Of a DNA stretch of 41,202 bases, positions 8,167 through 16,712 are shown piece by piece (the stretch's first letter is position 1; each line of letters starts with the position of its first letter). The DNA lies in the NCBI GenBank assembly GCA_044238875.1, contig JBIICM010000005.1:1-41202 (forward strand), read 5' to 3'. Origin of the DNA: JAIBAI01 sp044238875. GTDB lineage: Bacteria; Bacteroidota; Bacteroidia; M30B66. The notes under the pieces were generated by a model. That model was not told the DNA's origin and searched no databases. It worked only from the letters and a program-made list of their open reading frames with translations. The translations under genes and the position numbers were made by a program.

Positions 8167-8514
8167 ATGGATAAGCTCGCCAATATTGCCAGTCAGTTAA
8201 CAGAAAAAAGAACACTGCCCGAATTCAAGGCAGGAGATACTGTAACCGTTCACTTTAAAATCAAGGAAGGTGACAAGGAAAGAATTCAGCAATACCAGGG
8301 TGTTGTTGTTCAACGCAAGGGCACTGGAGTGACCAAAACCTTTACCGTGAGGAAAATGTCAAACGGTGTTGGCGTTGAAAGAATTTTTCCTGATAACTCT
8401 CCCTTTATTGATAAGATTGACGTTAACAAACGTGGTGTTGTTCGGAGAGCTAAAATCTATTACATCCGTGAACTGAAAGGAAAAAAAGCCAGAATTCGCG
8501 AAAAAGTCATTTAA
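8167..8514 (+). CDS. rplS: 50S ribosomal protein L19
   Basis: 115 residues, normal for L19, at the 30S-50S interface. The sequence contains FKAGDTVTVHFKIKEGDKER, VQRKGTGVTKTFTVRK, and ends RRAKIYYIRELKGKKARIREK, all classic L19. ATG 8167 is chosen because it gives the family N-terminus (MDKLANIASQ); 26 further upstream residues in the same frame do not match L19. The 81-base gap after trmD has an incomplete promoter-like TTATTTG at 8150-8156, so read-through from trmD is likely. The gene ends at a strong terminator. Confidence 0.96.
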   Translation: MDKLANIASQLTEKRTLPEFKAGDTVTVHFKIKEGDKERIQQYQGVVVQRKGTGVTKTFTVRKMSNGVGVERIFPDNSPFIDKIDVNKRGVVRRAKIYYIRELKGKKARIREKVI

Positions 8515-8539
8515 TCGCTGCAAAACATCAGACATACAG

Positions 8540-8564
8540 GCCCCTCCTCAGGAGGGGCTTTTTT
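8540..8564 (+). terminator. rho-independent terminator after rplS
   Basis: GCCCCTCC (8540-8547) pairs with GGAGGGGC (8551-8558) around a 3-base loop, followed by TTTTTT. The T-run overlaps the last codon of the convergent tadA gene (its TAA is at 8563-8565). On the minus strand no T-run follows, so it stops only rightward transcription. Confidence 0.92.
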
Positions 8565-8997
8565 ATTTTCGTTTGCCCCTGAAAAAATTACTGAGCAGCG
8601 CGGCTGACTCTGATTCCAGAACACCTCCCTGAACCAAGGTTTTGGGGTGTAGTATTTTTTCTGAGTAGGCTGATATGCCCCTTTTAAGGTCGTATGCCCC
8701 AAAAACAATCTTACCAATCTGAGTCCAGAATGCGGCACCACTGCACATTACACATGGTTCAAGGGTAACATAAAGCGAACATTCATTCAGGTACTTGTTA
8801 CCAAGGAAATCAGCGGCGCTCGTGAAGGCCTGCATTTCGCAATGTGCAGTGAAATCTTGCAGCTGCTCTGTTCTGTTATATGCCCTTGCGATGATCTGAT
8901 TGTTCCAGACGATAACGCAGCCGATGGGAACTTCGTCGGCATCATAGGCTTTAAGCGCTTCAGCGAGCGCCGCTTTCATGTAAAATTCGTCTGTCAT
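8563..8997 (-). CDS. tadA: tRNA-specific adenosine deaminase
   Basis: A 144-residue zinc deaminase that converts A34 to inosine in the anticodon of tRNA-Arg(ACG). The zinc site is H52-C53-E54 (HCEMQAFTSA; cysteine in place of the more common alanine of HAE) and PCVMC with C82 and C85. The N-terminus DEFYMKAALAEALKAYDADEVPIG is typical of TadA. Other cytidine/guanine deaminases share the zinc motif, but this N-terminus and the LGNKYLNECSLYVTLEPC segment favour TadA. It follows atpC by 53 bases on the same strand and may be co-transcribed. Its 3' end overlaps the rplS terminator. Confidence 0.9.
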   Translation of the reverse strand: MTDEFYMKAALAEALKAYDADEVPIGCVIVWNNQIIARAYNRTEQLQDFTAHCEMQAFTSAADFLGNKYLNECSLYVTLEPCVMCSGAAFWTQIGKIVFGAYDLKRGISAYSEKILHPKTLVQGGVLESESAALLSNFFRGKRK

Positions 8998-9050
8998 ACC
9001 GGAGCCACTGATTGTGTTCGAGCTCCCGAACTGCTCAAGTTTTAACTGAT

Positions 9051-9287
9051 TTACTCAGCTAAAACAATAACCTTATTGTTGAGCACTTCCACAACACCGC
9101 CATTGATTTCGAACTGGTGTTTTGCTGAAGTATGATCTGTGACCTTCACCACGCCCTTTTTCAAGGCGGATATTAGCGGGGCGTGACGTTCGAGGATACC
9201 CAGTGATCCGTCTGTTCCTGGAACGGTAACAGACTTGATCTGATCATCGAACAGTTTCTTATCGGGTGTAATGATCTCCAGATGCAT
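9051..9287 (-). CDS. atpC: F1 ATP synthase epsilon subunit, short form
   Basis: 78 residues, with only the N-terminal beta-sandwich domain: MHLEIITPDKKLFDDQIKSV, GTDGSLGILERHAPLISAL, GGVVEVLNNKVIVLAE. The C-terminal two-helix domain that inhibits ATP hydrolysis in E. coli and Bacillus (which have about 135 residues) is absent. ATG at 9287 is preferred over an in-frame TTG at 9296, because it gives the family N-terminus and has AGG a few bases upstream. It lies 9 bases after the atpD stop. Together they form the separate beta-epsilon unit that is common in Bacteroidota. Confidence 0.9.
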   Translation of the reverse strand: MHLEIITPDKKLFDDQIKSVTVPGTDGSLGILERHAPLISALKKGVVKVTDHTSAKHQFEINGGVVEVLNNKVIVLAE

Positions 9288-9296
9288 AACCTGCAA

Positions 9297-10808
9297 TTAA
9301 TTGGCAGCCTCAGCCAGCAGTTTTTTACCTTTCTCGATGGCCTCTTCAATGGTTCCGACCAGGTTAAAGGCCGCTTCAGGATATTCATCCACTTCACCAT
9401 CAATAATCATGTTAAAGCCTTTTATCGTGTCTTCAATCTGCACAAAACGACCTTCAAGACCTGTAAACTGCTGGGCCACGAAGAAAGGCTGAGAAAGGAA
9501 GCGTTGCACACGGCGAGCCCTGCTCACGACCAGTTTATCTTCTTCTGAAAGCTCATCCATTCCAAGAATTGCGATGATATCCTGAAGTTCCTTGTAGCGT
9601 TGTAAGATCATTTTCACCCGCTGGGCACAGTTGTAATGTGCTTCTCCAACAACGGCGGGCGAAAGAATTCTTGAGGTAGAATCAAGCGGATCAACAGCAG
9701 GATAGATACCCAATTCTGAAATTTTACGGCTCAATACCGTAGTTGCATCAAGGTGGGCAAAGGTAGTTGCCGGCGCCGGGTCGGTAAGGTCATCTGCAGG
9801 TACATAAACAGCTTGAACGGAGGTGATTGAGCCACGCTTTGTCGAGGTAATACGCTCCTGCATGAGACCCATCTCAGTTGCGAGCGTTGGCTGGTAACCT
9901 ACGGCTGAAGGCATACGTCCAAGAAGGGCTGAAACCTCTGAACCGGCCTGAGTGAAACGGAAGATGTTATCAATAAAGAATAGAATGTCTTTACCGCCGC
10001 CTTCAGTATCGCTGTCGCGGAAATATTCTGCCATTGTAAGACCTGAAAGAGCTACCCTTGCTCTTGCTCCGGGGGGCTCATTCATCTGACCAAACACGAA
10101 AGTAGCCTGTGACTCTTTCAATTTGTTCATATCAACTTTCGAAAGATCCCATCCGCCCTGTTCCATGCTGTGCTTGAATTCATCGCCATATTTTACAATG
10201 CCCGATTCAATCATCTCACGCAGAAGGTCGTTCCCCTCTCTTGTTCGCTCACCAACACCGGCGAATACGGAGTAACCGTCGTGTCCCTTGGCGATATTAT
10301 TGATCAACTCCTGAATCAATACGGTTTTCCCTACACCGGCACCACCGAAAAGACCAATTTTACCTCCTTTTGCATAGGGCTCAATAAGATCAATTACCTT
10401 GATACCTGTATAAAGCACTTCGGCTGAGGTGCTCAACTCTTCAAATTTTGGCGGATCCCGGTGAATCGAGTACCCTGCAGTGCGGTCAGGCTGGCTGATT
10501 CCATCAATGGCGTCACCAACCACATTGAAAAGACGCCCTTTTACCTGATCACCAACAGGCATCGTTATTGGGTTGCCGAGTGCTTCCACATTCATACCTC
10601 GGCTTAACCCGTCGGTTGAATCCATGGAGATTGCCCTTACTGTGTCTTCGCCAATATGTTGCTGACACTCAAGAACTACACGCTGACCATTCTCGCGTGT
10701 CACAACAAGCGCGTCGAGAATGTTGGGTAGTTTGTTAACTGCAGTATCAAAACTGATGTCTACAACAGGACCAATGATTTGTGCAATTTTGCCGGTACTT
10801 TGAGCCAT
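9297..10808 (-). CDS. atpD: F1 ATP synthase beta subunit
   Basis: 503 residues. This is the catalytic subunit of the F1 motor. Visible are the N-terminal barrel (GKIAQIIGPVVDISF), Walker A GGAGVGKT at 155-162, GERTREGNDL with the catalytic glutamate region, ALSGLTMAEYFRD, and the beta-DELSEED sequence (DELSEEDKLVV), which transmits torque. It is the first gene of atpD-atpC. None of the other seven ATP synthase genes is nearby. A -7-like box lies about 44 bases upstream of the start. Confidence 0.98.
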   Translation of the reverse strand: MAQSTGKIAQIIGPVVDISFDTAVNKLPNILDALVVTRENGQRVVLECQQHIGEDTVRAISMDSTDGLSRGMNVEALGNPITMPVGDQVKGRLFNVVGDAIDGISQPDRTAGYSIHRDPPKFEELSTSAEVLYTGIKVIDLIEPYAKGGKIGLFGGAGVGKTVLIQELINNIAKGHDGYSVFAGVGERTREGNDLLREMIESGIVKYGDEFKHSMEQGGWDLSKVDMNKLKESQATFVFGQMNEPPGARARVALSGLTMAEYFRDSDTEGGGKDILFFIDNIFRFTQAGSEVSALLGRMPSAVGYQPTLATEMGLMQERITSTKRGSITSVQAVYVPADDLTDPAPATTFAHLDATTVLSRKISELGIYPAVDPLDSTSRILSPAVVGEAHYNCAQRVKMILQRYKELQDIIAILGMDELSEEDKLVVSRARRVQRFLSQPFFVAQQFTGLEGRFVQIEDTIKGFNMIIDGEVDEYPEAAFNLVGTIEEAIEKGKKLLAEAAN

Positions 10809-10851
10809 TGAAATATTTTTTTTGTAGGAATTGTTCCCCGTAAATCCGGCG

Positions 10852-10859
10852 CGAAAGTA
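10852..10859 (-). promoter_or_regulatory. probable -7 box of atpD-atpC (TACTTTCG, 7 of 8)
   Basis: On the minus strand TACTTTCG differs from TAnnTTTG at one position. Transcription would begin near 10848, giving a leader of about 40 bases before the atpD ATG. No clear -33 element was seen. Confidence 0.35.
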
Positions 10860-10912
10860 ATATTTAAACCTAATTAAAGCAATAAGATGGTTTTATTAAA
10901 TAAACCCGAATT

Positions 10913-10949
10913 AATCATTAGAAAGCACGAAAGTGCTGAACTAATGATT
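10913..10949. repeat. strong two-part hairpin in the atpD/GNAT intergenic region
   Basis: AATCATTAG (10913-10921) pairs perfectly with CTAATGATT (10941-10949). Inside, AGCAC (10924-10928) pairs with GTGCT (10933-10937) around a GAAA loop, with a small internal loop of 2 against 3 bases. No T-run follows on either strand, so it is not a standard terminator, and no gene ends here. The rest of this roughly 350-base divergent gap (10809-11162) is AT-rich and holds no gene that I can support. Confidence 0.6.
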
Positions 10950-11145
10950 TTATAAGGGTAATCACGATTTAGAAACTGTTATAAATTTTTTGTAAAAAAA
11001 TGATATGCAGGTTCTTTATCGTTTGCGCAGTTCAAATGCGTAATTTGGGATAAATTTACCTGAACAAAATTTCTGCAAAATGCTGTAAAGCTTACCATCA
11101 ATTGAATTAGGATCTGTGAATTAGTAATTGCTGATTCAACATCAT

Positions 11146-11153
11146 TACTTTTG
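11146..11153 (+). promoter_or_regulatory. -7 box TACTTTTG of the GNAT gene
   Basis: An exact TAnnTTTG match ends 9 bases before the ATG at 11163. The predicted leader is about 6 bases. The box overlaps an in-frame TTG at 11151 and so rules that codon out as the start. Confidence 0.55.
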
Positions 11154-11162
11154 ATACCCGCG

Positions 11163-11684
11163 ATGGATAGCGATAAAATTCTGATTCAGGTACCTGGCCC
11201 GGGTGAGGTTGAAAGATGGGCGATGCTCAGGATGCCAGCCGCTGATGACTTGCCATTTTTCTTCAAGGTCGAAACTGACCCGCTGAACAGGATATTTTCT
11301 GCCGGTTTGCCAACACCCAGCATTGAAGAGCTTGAGCTTTTGATCAGCCAACCGTTTGATCTGATCAGTGACAAACAGAGCCGTTGGATTTTACAGGTTA
11401 ATGACCAGGTGGTCGGTCTTGCCGATTTATATGATGCAGATATAAATTCAAGTCAGGTCTGGATAGGTATTTTCATTGAAATGACTTTTCGGCGGGGTGG
11501 CATTGGATCAGCCTGTATAAAATTGTTGGAGAGAAAAGCGGCTGAAGCAGGTTTCTTTCTGATCAATGCGCTGGTTGATCCGCTGAACTTCCCTGCCCTA
11601 TCACTTTTCAGGTCATGCGGATATCAACCCTGCGCTACTGGAAGTATAAATAGATTTATTACTTTAAATAAGCAAATCGGGTGA
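11163..11684 (+). CDS. GNAT-family N-acetyltransferase
   Basis: A 173-residue acetyl-CoA-dependent acyltransferase. The fold is visible as WILQVNDQVVGLADLYDAD (strands 2-4), then VWIGIFIEMTFRRGGIGSA, which contains the acetyl-CoA pyrophosphate loop (R/Q-x-x-G-x-G/A), and ALVDPLNFPALSLFRSCGY (the C-terminal 'N.. A..ly.. GF' segment). The N-terminal 60 residues suit RimJ/RimL-like or small-molecule acetyltransferases. The substrate cannot be told. ATG 11163 is used because the alternative TTG lies inside the promoter box. The next gene starts 17 bases after the stop and is probably co-transcribed. Confidence 0.85.
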   Translation: MDSDKILIQVPGPGEVERWAMLRMPAADDLPFFFKVETDPLNRIFSAGLPTPSIEELELLISQPFDLISDKQSRWILQVNDQVVGLADLYDADINSSQVWIGIFIEMTFRRGGIGSACIKLLERKAAEAGFFLINALVDPLNFPALSLFRSCGYQPCATGSINRFITLNKQIG

Positions 11685-11701
11685 AAGATTAACTTAGCGG
11701 C

Positions 11702-12103
11702 ATGAAAATCATCCTTTCGGTACTCACAGTTTTCTTATTGGGATGCCCTACAGCAATAAAAGCTCAGGCGCAGGGAAAGATTACATATATTGAACCTGAC
11801 GGTCTGGAAGCGTTGATGGAAAAGTACCGGGCGGAAAATTATGCCTCACCTGGCATTGACGGTTACAGGGTACAAGTTTTTTCAGATGCGGGTAATAATG
11901 CCAAAGATCGCGCAGCGGCCATTTTACAGGAGTTTGAGGTTGCTTTTCCGGGTGTACCGGTTTACCTTACCTATCAGCAGCCCAATTTCAAAGTGCGGGC
12001 AGGCGATTTCCGGTTTAAGGCAGAAGCAAGAAAGCTTCAAAAAACCATCCAGACAAACTTTCCCGGATCATTTATTGTTAGGGATTTTATTCAGACGCCC
12101 TGA
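11702..12103 (+). CDS. small exported SPOR-like domain protein
   Basis: 133 residues. The N-terminus MKIILSVLTVFLLGCPTAIKA is an export signal. Cleavage could be by signal peptidase I after KAQA, or at the cysteine of LLGC, which is not a perfect lipobox. The mature part has GIDGYRVQVFSDAGNNAKDRA and VRAGDFRFKAEARKLQKTIQ, the pattern of SPOR domains, which bind glycan strands of peptidoglycan lacking stem peptides, usually at division sites. No other domain is present. The gene ends 5 bases from the convergent infB stop with no terminator. The SPOR call rests on the pattern only. Confidence 0.7.
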   Translation: MKIILSVLTVFLLGCPTAIKAQAQGKITYIEPDGLEALMEKYRAENYASPGIDGYRVQVFSDAGNNAKDRAAAILQEFEVAFPGVPVYLTYQQPNFKVRAGDFRFKAEARKLQKTIQTNFPGSFIVRDFIQTP

Positions 12104-12108
12104 TTGGA

Positions 12109-14916
12109 TCAGAGTTTCCTTTTTATTTCAACATTCTCGTAACCCTCAATGATATCACCTACCTTGATATCGTTGTAGTTATTGATGTTGAGACCGCATT
12201 CATATCCGGCAGCAACTTCCTTAACATCATCTTTGAAACGGCGGAGTGTACCCAATTCACCTGAATAAAGCACAATACCGTCGCGAATCAGTCTTATTTT
12301 AGTGTTACGTGAAATTTTCCCTTCGAGCACATAACAACCAGCTACTGTACCAACTTTGGTGATTTTAAACACATCACGCACCTCAACATTACATACAACC
12401 TTCTCTTCAAATTCAGGGGCGAGCATGCCTTCCATTGCCAGCTTAATCTCTTCGATGGCATTGTAAATGATCGAATAGAAACGCATGTCTATTTGTTCAG
12501 ACTCAGCCAGCTTACGGGCCGAAACAGAAGGCCTGACCTGGAATCCAATAATGATGGCATTTGAAGCTGATGCCAGCAAAACATCTGATTCAGAAACCTG
12601 ACCCACTGATTTATGGATGATGTTCACCTGAATTTTTTCGGTTGACAGTTTCTGCAAAGAATCTGAAAGCGCTTCAACCGAACCATCCACGTCACCCTTG
12701 ATAATGATGTTGAGTTCCTTGAAATCTCCGATGGCAATCCTGCGGCCAATCTCGTCGAGTGTGATGTGCTTCTGGGTACGGATGCCTTGTTCACGCTGAA
12801 GTTGCTGCCGTTTATTAGCAATTTCGCGTGCCTCACGTTCATCGGCCATTACATTGAACTTATCACCGGATGAAGGGGCGCCGCTAAGTCCGAGCATTTG
12901 AACTGCTATTGAGGGTCCGACTTCCTTGATCTGACTGCCACGCTCATTGTAGAGGGCTTTAACACGGCCAGAATAAACTCCGGCCAACACCACATCACCA
13001 ATGCGTAAAGTTCCTGACTGAACGAGCAGCGTGGTTACATAACCCCTACCCTTGTCAAGTGATGACTCGATGACAGTTCCTGCAGCCCTTTTGTTTGGAT
13101 TGGCTTTCAGATCAAGCAACTCTGCTTCAAGCAACACTTTGTCAAGCAAAGCATCAACGTTTTTACCTGATTTTGCAGCTATTTCCTGACTCTGATATTT
13201 ACCACCCCAGTCTTCAACCAGGATATTCATATTGGCCAGCTGCTCTTTTATTTTTTCCGGATTGGCTCCGGGCTTATCAATTTTATTGATCGCAAAAACG
13301 ATGGGCACCTGAGCTGCCTGGGCGTGGTTAATGGCCTCAATTGTTTGAGGCATTACGCTATCGTCGGCGGCAACCACTATGATGGCCACATCGGTAACCT
13401 GAGCCCCTCGCGCGCGCATGGCTGTAAATGCTTCGTGCCCGGGTGTATCAAGAAAGGTAATCCGTTTCCCATTATCAGTCATCACGTTGTAAGCACCGAT
13501 ATGCTGGGTGATACCCCCTGCTTCACCGGCAATAACGTTAGCCTTCCGGATATAGTCGAGCAGTGATGTTTTACCATGGTCAACGTGACCCATCACGGTT
13601 ACAATTGGCGGGCGTGGTTTAAGATCTTCCGGGGTATCATCTTCCTCTTTGATGGCCTCCTGTACCTCAACACTCACAAATTCGACCTTGTAGCCGAATT
13701 CCTCTGCTACAATGGTAAGCGTTTCAGCATCCAGTCGCTGATTAATCGAAACAAATAAACCGAGCGACATACAGGTGCTGATGATTTCGTTCACCGAGAT
13801 GTTCATCATTTTGGCCAGTTCGCTGGCCGAAACGAACTCGGTAACCTTGATTACCTTTTCCTGATTTTCAATTTCCGCTTCTTCCTGAGCAGCACGGAAA
13901 TCTTCCCGCTTCTGCTTACGGTATTTTGCAGATTTTGATTTGGATTTTCCGGCACTCAGACGGGCAAGTGTTTCCTTGATCTGCTTCTGAACCTCTTCTT
14001 CTGTGAGCTGCTGCGGCTGCTGGCGTGGCGGAGGGCCTGAAGGGCGGCCGCCTGGTCTGGGACCGCGTTCGCGTGGCTGATTCTGTTGGCTCAGCGGAAC
14101 AGGGGTGCCTCCACCACCGGGACCTATCCGCTTTCTTTTTTTCTTGGCATCTTTAGCTGCCAGACCAGTACCCGAGGACGAAGCAACAGGCTTTTTTGGG
14201 GGGTCAGGAGCGAGTTCGATTTTTCCAAGAATCTTTGGCCCCTTGAGCTCTTCACGCTCGACACGGTAGAACTCTGTTTCCGGCTTTTTTTCGGGCGCAG
14301 GAGGGATCACAGGTTCTGGTACATCAGCAGGAGGCTGTGGAACAGGAGCAGGCAATTCTGGATGCGGAGCCGGTTGTACCTGGGGTGCTTCCTCTTTTTT
14401 AACTGCTTGTTTAGCTTTAGGTTTCCCGAGTGATTTAAGGTCAATTTTTCCGATTACCTTTGGTGATTCTGCCTGGGGTATAGATACTTTTATCAGGTCA
14501 CCATCGGTTTTTTTATCTTCGGGTTTAGCAGTCTCTGCTTTCGACTGAACAGGCGCGATTGGTTCAACAGGTTTTTCCGGACGTATCTTTTCGACCGCAG
14601 AAGGCATGTTTTTAATCAACACTTCATCGGGTTCATTGTCCGGATCAGCCGCACGTTGGCCGGTCGCTGTTTCATCCAGCACCACCGACTCTTTCGGTTT
14701 GAGTCGGGTCTGAATTATTTTCTTACTCTCTTCTTTTTCGTTTTTTTCGGAACCAAATTCTTTCAGCAACAACGTATACATGTCATCGCTGATTTTTGAA
14801 TTACGGTTAACATCGTCAAAACCCTTCCCGGTCAGGTAATCAATTACCGTTTGCACACCCACGTTAAGCTCGGTGGCTACTTTGCTTATTCTTCTTACTT
14901 GTGTTGCTTCTGACAT
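12109..14916 (-). CDS. infB: translation initiation factor IF-2
   Basis: A 935-residue GTPase that places initiator tRNA on the 30S subunit. An IF2_N-like segment (VRRISKVATELNVGVQTVIDYL) opens the protein, followed by a long proline/lysine-rich linker (about 60-330, with the glycine/arginine-rich stretch near 270-300). A second IF2_N follows, then the G domain with GHVDHGKT near residues 442-449, DTPGHEAF and NKID, and domains II-IV. It is the last gene of the rimP-nusA-infB operon, 30 bases after nusA. The linker is GC- and proline-biased but in frame throughout. Confidence 0.97.
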   Translation of the reverse strand: MSEATQVRRISKVATELNVGVQTVIDYLTGKGFDDVNRNSKISDDMYTLLLKEFGSEKNEKEESKKIIQTRLKPKESVVLDETATGQRAADPDNEPDEVLIKNMPSAVEKIRPEKPVEPIAPVQSKAETAKPEDKKTDGDLIKVSIPQAESPKVIGKIDLKSLGKPKAKQAVKKEEAPQVQPAPHPELPAPVPQPPADVPEPVIPPAPEKKPETEFYRVEREELKGPKILGKIELAPDPPKKPVASSSGTGLAAKDAKKKRKRIGPGGGGTPVPLSQQNQPRERGPRPGGRPSGPPPRQQPQQLTEEEVQKQIKETLARLSAGKSKSKSAKYRKQKREDFRAAQEEAEIENQEKVIKVTEFVSASELAKMMNISVNEIISTCMSLGLFVSINQRLDAETLTIVAEEFGYKVEFVSVEVQEAIKEEDDTPEDLKPRPPIVTVMGHVDHGKTSLLDYIRKANVIAGEAGGITQHIGAYNVMTDNGKRITFLDTPGHEAFTAMRARGAQVTDVAIIVVAADDSVMPQTIEAINHAQAAQVPIVFAINKIDKPGANPEKIKEQLANMNILVEDWGGKYQSQEIAAKSGKNVDALLDKVLLEAELLDLKANPNKRAAGTVIESSLDKGRGYVTTLLVQSGTLRIGDVVLAGVYSGRVKALYNERGSQIKEVGPSIAVQMLGLSGAPSSGDKFNVMADEREAREIANKRQQLQREQGIRTQKHITLDEIGRRIAIGDFKELNIIIKGDVDGSVEALSDSLQKLSTEKIQVNIIHKSVGQVSESDVLLASASNAIIIGFQVRPSVSARKLAESEQIDMRFYSIIYNAIEEIKLAMEGMLAPEFEEKVVCNVEVRDVFKITKVGTVAGCYVLEGKISRNTKIRLIRDGIVLYSGELGTLRRFKDDVKEVAAGYECGLNINNYNDIKVGDIIEGYENVEIKRKL

Positions 14917-14946
14917 TCGCAGGTTTTGGTTTTCTTTAGGAGACGT

Positions 14947-16182
14947 TTATTCAAACTCGGCTTTAAGAATCCTGATTACTTCCTTGATGGTCTCCTCTTC
15001 AAGGTCGGTGCGTTTTACCAGATCATCAACAGGCAGTTCCAATACGCTTTTTGCAGTATCGCATCCGATGTTTTTGAGTTCATCGAGTATCCAGCCATCA
15101 ATTTCATCTGAGAATTCGTCGAGGTCAACATCTTCACTATCAACCTCAGAATCGCGGTACACATCTATTTCATAGCCTGTTAAACGGCTTGCCAGCTTAA
15201 TGTTCAATCCACCTTTTCCGATGGCGAGTGAAACCTGATCAGGCTTCAGAAAAACCTCAGCCCGTTTGTTGGCCTCATCGAGTTTAATAGAGGTAATTTT
15301 TGCCGGACTCAGCGCCCTCGTGATAAAAAGCGTATTGTTGTTGGTATGGTTGATTACATCAATGTTCTCATTGCGCAATTCACGCACAACACCATGTATT
15401 CTTGATCCTTTCATCCCAACACAGGCGCCCACCGGATCAATCCTGTCATCATAGCTTTCAACAGCGACTTTGGCCCTTACACCAGGTTCCCGAACAATTT
15501 TTTTAATGGTAATCAGTCCGTCAAAAACCTCAGGCACTTCCTGCTCAAACAATTTCTCAAGAAACACCGGAGATGTTCGTGAGAGAATAATTTGAGGGAT
15601 ATTGTTTTTCATATCAACACGCAAAACAACAGCCCTGACAGTTTCACCCTTTTTGAAAAAATCAGATGGAATCTGCTCGGCTTTTGGAATGATCAGTTCA
15701 TTGCCGTCTTCATCCAGTATGAGCACTTCTTTTTTCCAAACCTGATAAATTTCTCCTGAAACAATCTCTCCAACTCTATCCTTGTATTTTCGGTAAACTG
15801 AATCTTTCTCAAGTTCCGTAATTCTTGCCACCAGATTCTGACGGAAAGCAAGTACTGCCCTGCGTCCGAAATCATTGATCTTTACTTCCTCTGAAACTTC
15901 CTCGCCGACCTCAAAGTCGGGTTCAATTTTAATAGCGTCAGCGTAAGCTATTTGCTTGGCCGGGTCTTCCACTGTGCCATCTTCAACGATTTCACGGTTG
16001 TGCCAGACTTCGAGATCTCCCTTATCAATATTGATAATGATATCAAAATTCTCATCCGATCCGTATTTCTTGATGATCAAATTGCGGAACACATCCTCCA
16101 GGATACCCATCATGGTTACCCTGTCTATGTTCTTGAACTCCTTGAACTCTGCAAATGATTCAATCAGCGCTGCATGTTCCAT
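14947..16182 (-). CDS. nusA: transcription elongation/termination factor NusA
   Basis: 411 residues. NusA binds RNA polymerase and nascent RNA and modulates pausing, termination and antitermination. An N-terminal polymerase-binding domain (about 1-130) is followed by an S1 domain (GEIVSGEIYQVWKKEVLILDE...), then two KH domains containing DPVGACVGMKGSRIHGVV and AIGKGGLNIKLASRLTGYEIDV. A short acidic tail ends with a helix-hairpin-helix-like ILDELKNIGCDTAKSVLELP. It sits 15 bases after rimP and 30 bases before infB. NusA may regulate its own operon through the leader hairpin at 16681-16695 (inference). Confidence 0.97.
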   Translation of the reverse strand: MEHAALIESFAEFKEFKNIDRVTMMGILEDVFRNLIIKKYGSDENFDIIINIDKGDLEVWHNREIVEDGTVEDPAKQIAYADAIKIEPDFEVGEEVSEEVKINDFGRRAVLAFRQNLVARITELEKDSVYRKYKDRVGEIVSGEIYQVWKKEVLILDEDGNELIIPKAEQIPSDFFKKGETVRAVVLRVDMKNNIPQIILSRTSPVFLEKLFEQEVPEVFDGLITIKKIVREPGVRAKVAVESYDDRIDPVGACVGMKGSRIHGVVRELRNENIDVINHTNNNTLFITRALSPAKITSIKLDEANKRAEVFLKPDQVSLAIGKGGLNIKLASRLTGYEIDVYRDSEVDSEDVDLDEFSDEIDGWILDELKNIGCDTAKSVLELPVDDLVKRTDLEEETIKEVIRILKAEFE

Positions 16183-16197
16183 TGACTTGTATGGTTG

Positions 16198-16662
16198 TTA
16201 AAATATGAGTTTCAGTTTGGTCTCCTTTATGTCAGACATAAGCAAATTAAGCACCTGGTCATCCTCTGCCGTTTTTTTTGCGGCTTTCTGCCTTTTTTTT
16301 TGTTCCTGCTGCAGCGAAAGCTTTTCAGCATCCGCCTCAAGCAGGGTTCCCTTCACAATGGTACCATCGTTGAGCTTAACCTCAACGGCCTTACCGACGT
16401 ATTTAAGATATTGGCGCAGTACCTTAAAAGGCTGGTCAATACCCGGCGAGGAAACTTCAAGCTCAAAATCATCCCGATCTCTGTCAAAACTCCGCTCTAT
16501 AAAACGACTCAGGGCTATACAATCCTGAATGGATACATGATTGTCGTTACCAATATGTATCATGATTCGATTCGAAGGACTCACTTTCACATCTATAAGA
16601 TAGTTTTCAGAATCCTTAAGAAACGTTTCGCAGAGCTCCGTCACTTTCGCTTGGTTGATCAT
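16198..16662 (-). CDS. rimP: ribosome maturation factor RimP
   Basis: A 154-residue protein needed for 30S subunit maturation. The N-terminal alpha/beta domain has YLIDVKVSPSNRIMIHIGNDNHVSIQDCIALSRFIE, then the FELEVSSPGIDQPF motif that defines the family, then an SH3-like C-terminal domain (KAVEVKLNDGTIVKGTLLEAD) and a lysine-rich helix. It is the first gene of rimP-nusA-infB, the standard bacterial order. The leader is about 46 bases and carries a terminator-like hairpin. Confidence 0.95.
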   Translation of the reverse strand: MINQAKVTELCETFLKDSENYLIDVKVSPSNRIMIHIGNDNHVSIQDCIALSRFIERSFDRDRDDFELEVSSPGIDQPFKVLRQYLKYVGKAVEVKLNDGTIVKGTLLEADAEKLSLQQEQKKRQKAAKKTAEDDQVLNLLMSDIKETKLKLIF

Positions 16663-16674
16663 TGAAGCCTTAAT

Positions 16675-16695
16675 AAAAAAAGGGACGATGTCCCT
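16675..16695 (-). terminator. terminator-like hairpin in the rimP leader (candidate attenuator)
   Basis: Read on the minus strand, AGGGAC (16695-16690) pairs with GTCCCT (16686-16681) around ATC, and the 3' arm runs into seven T's (16681-16675). It lies between the rimP promoter (16713-16720) and the rimP ATG (16662), so transcription ending here would switch off the whole rimP-nusA-infB operon. The form is that of an intrinsic terminator; a function in attenuation is inferred. The stem has only 6 pairs. Confidence 0.6.
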
Positions 16696-16712
16696 CTTCC
16701 CAATTGCCTGCG

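Noticed and set aside
8540..8564. Bidirectional terminator for both rplS and tadA
   Set aside because: A T-run follows only on the plus strand.
11151..11162. TTG start for the GNAT protein
   Set aside because: The codon is part of the TACTTTTG promoter box.
14086..14433. Forward open frame opposite the IF-2 linker
   Set aside because: An antisense shadow of the proline/lysine-rich linker of infB, with no family pattern.
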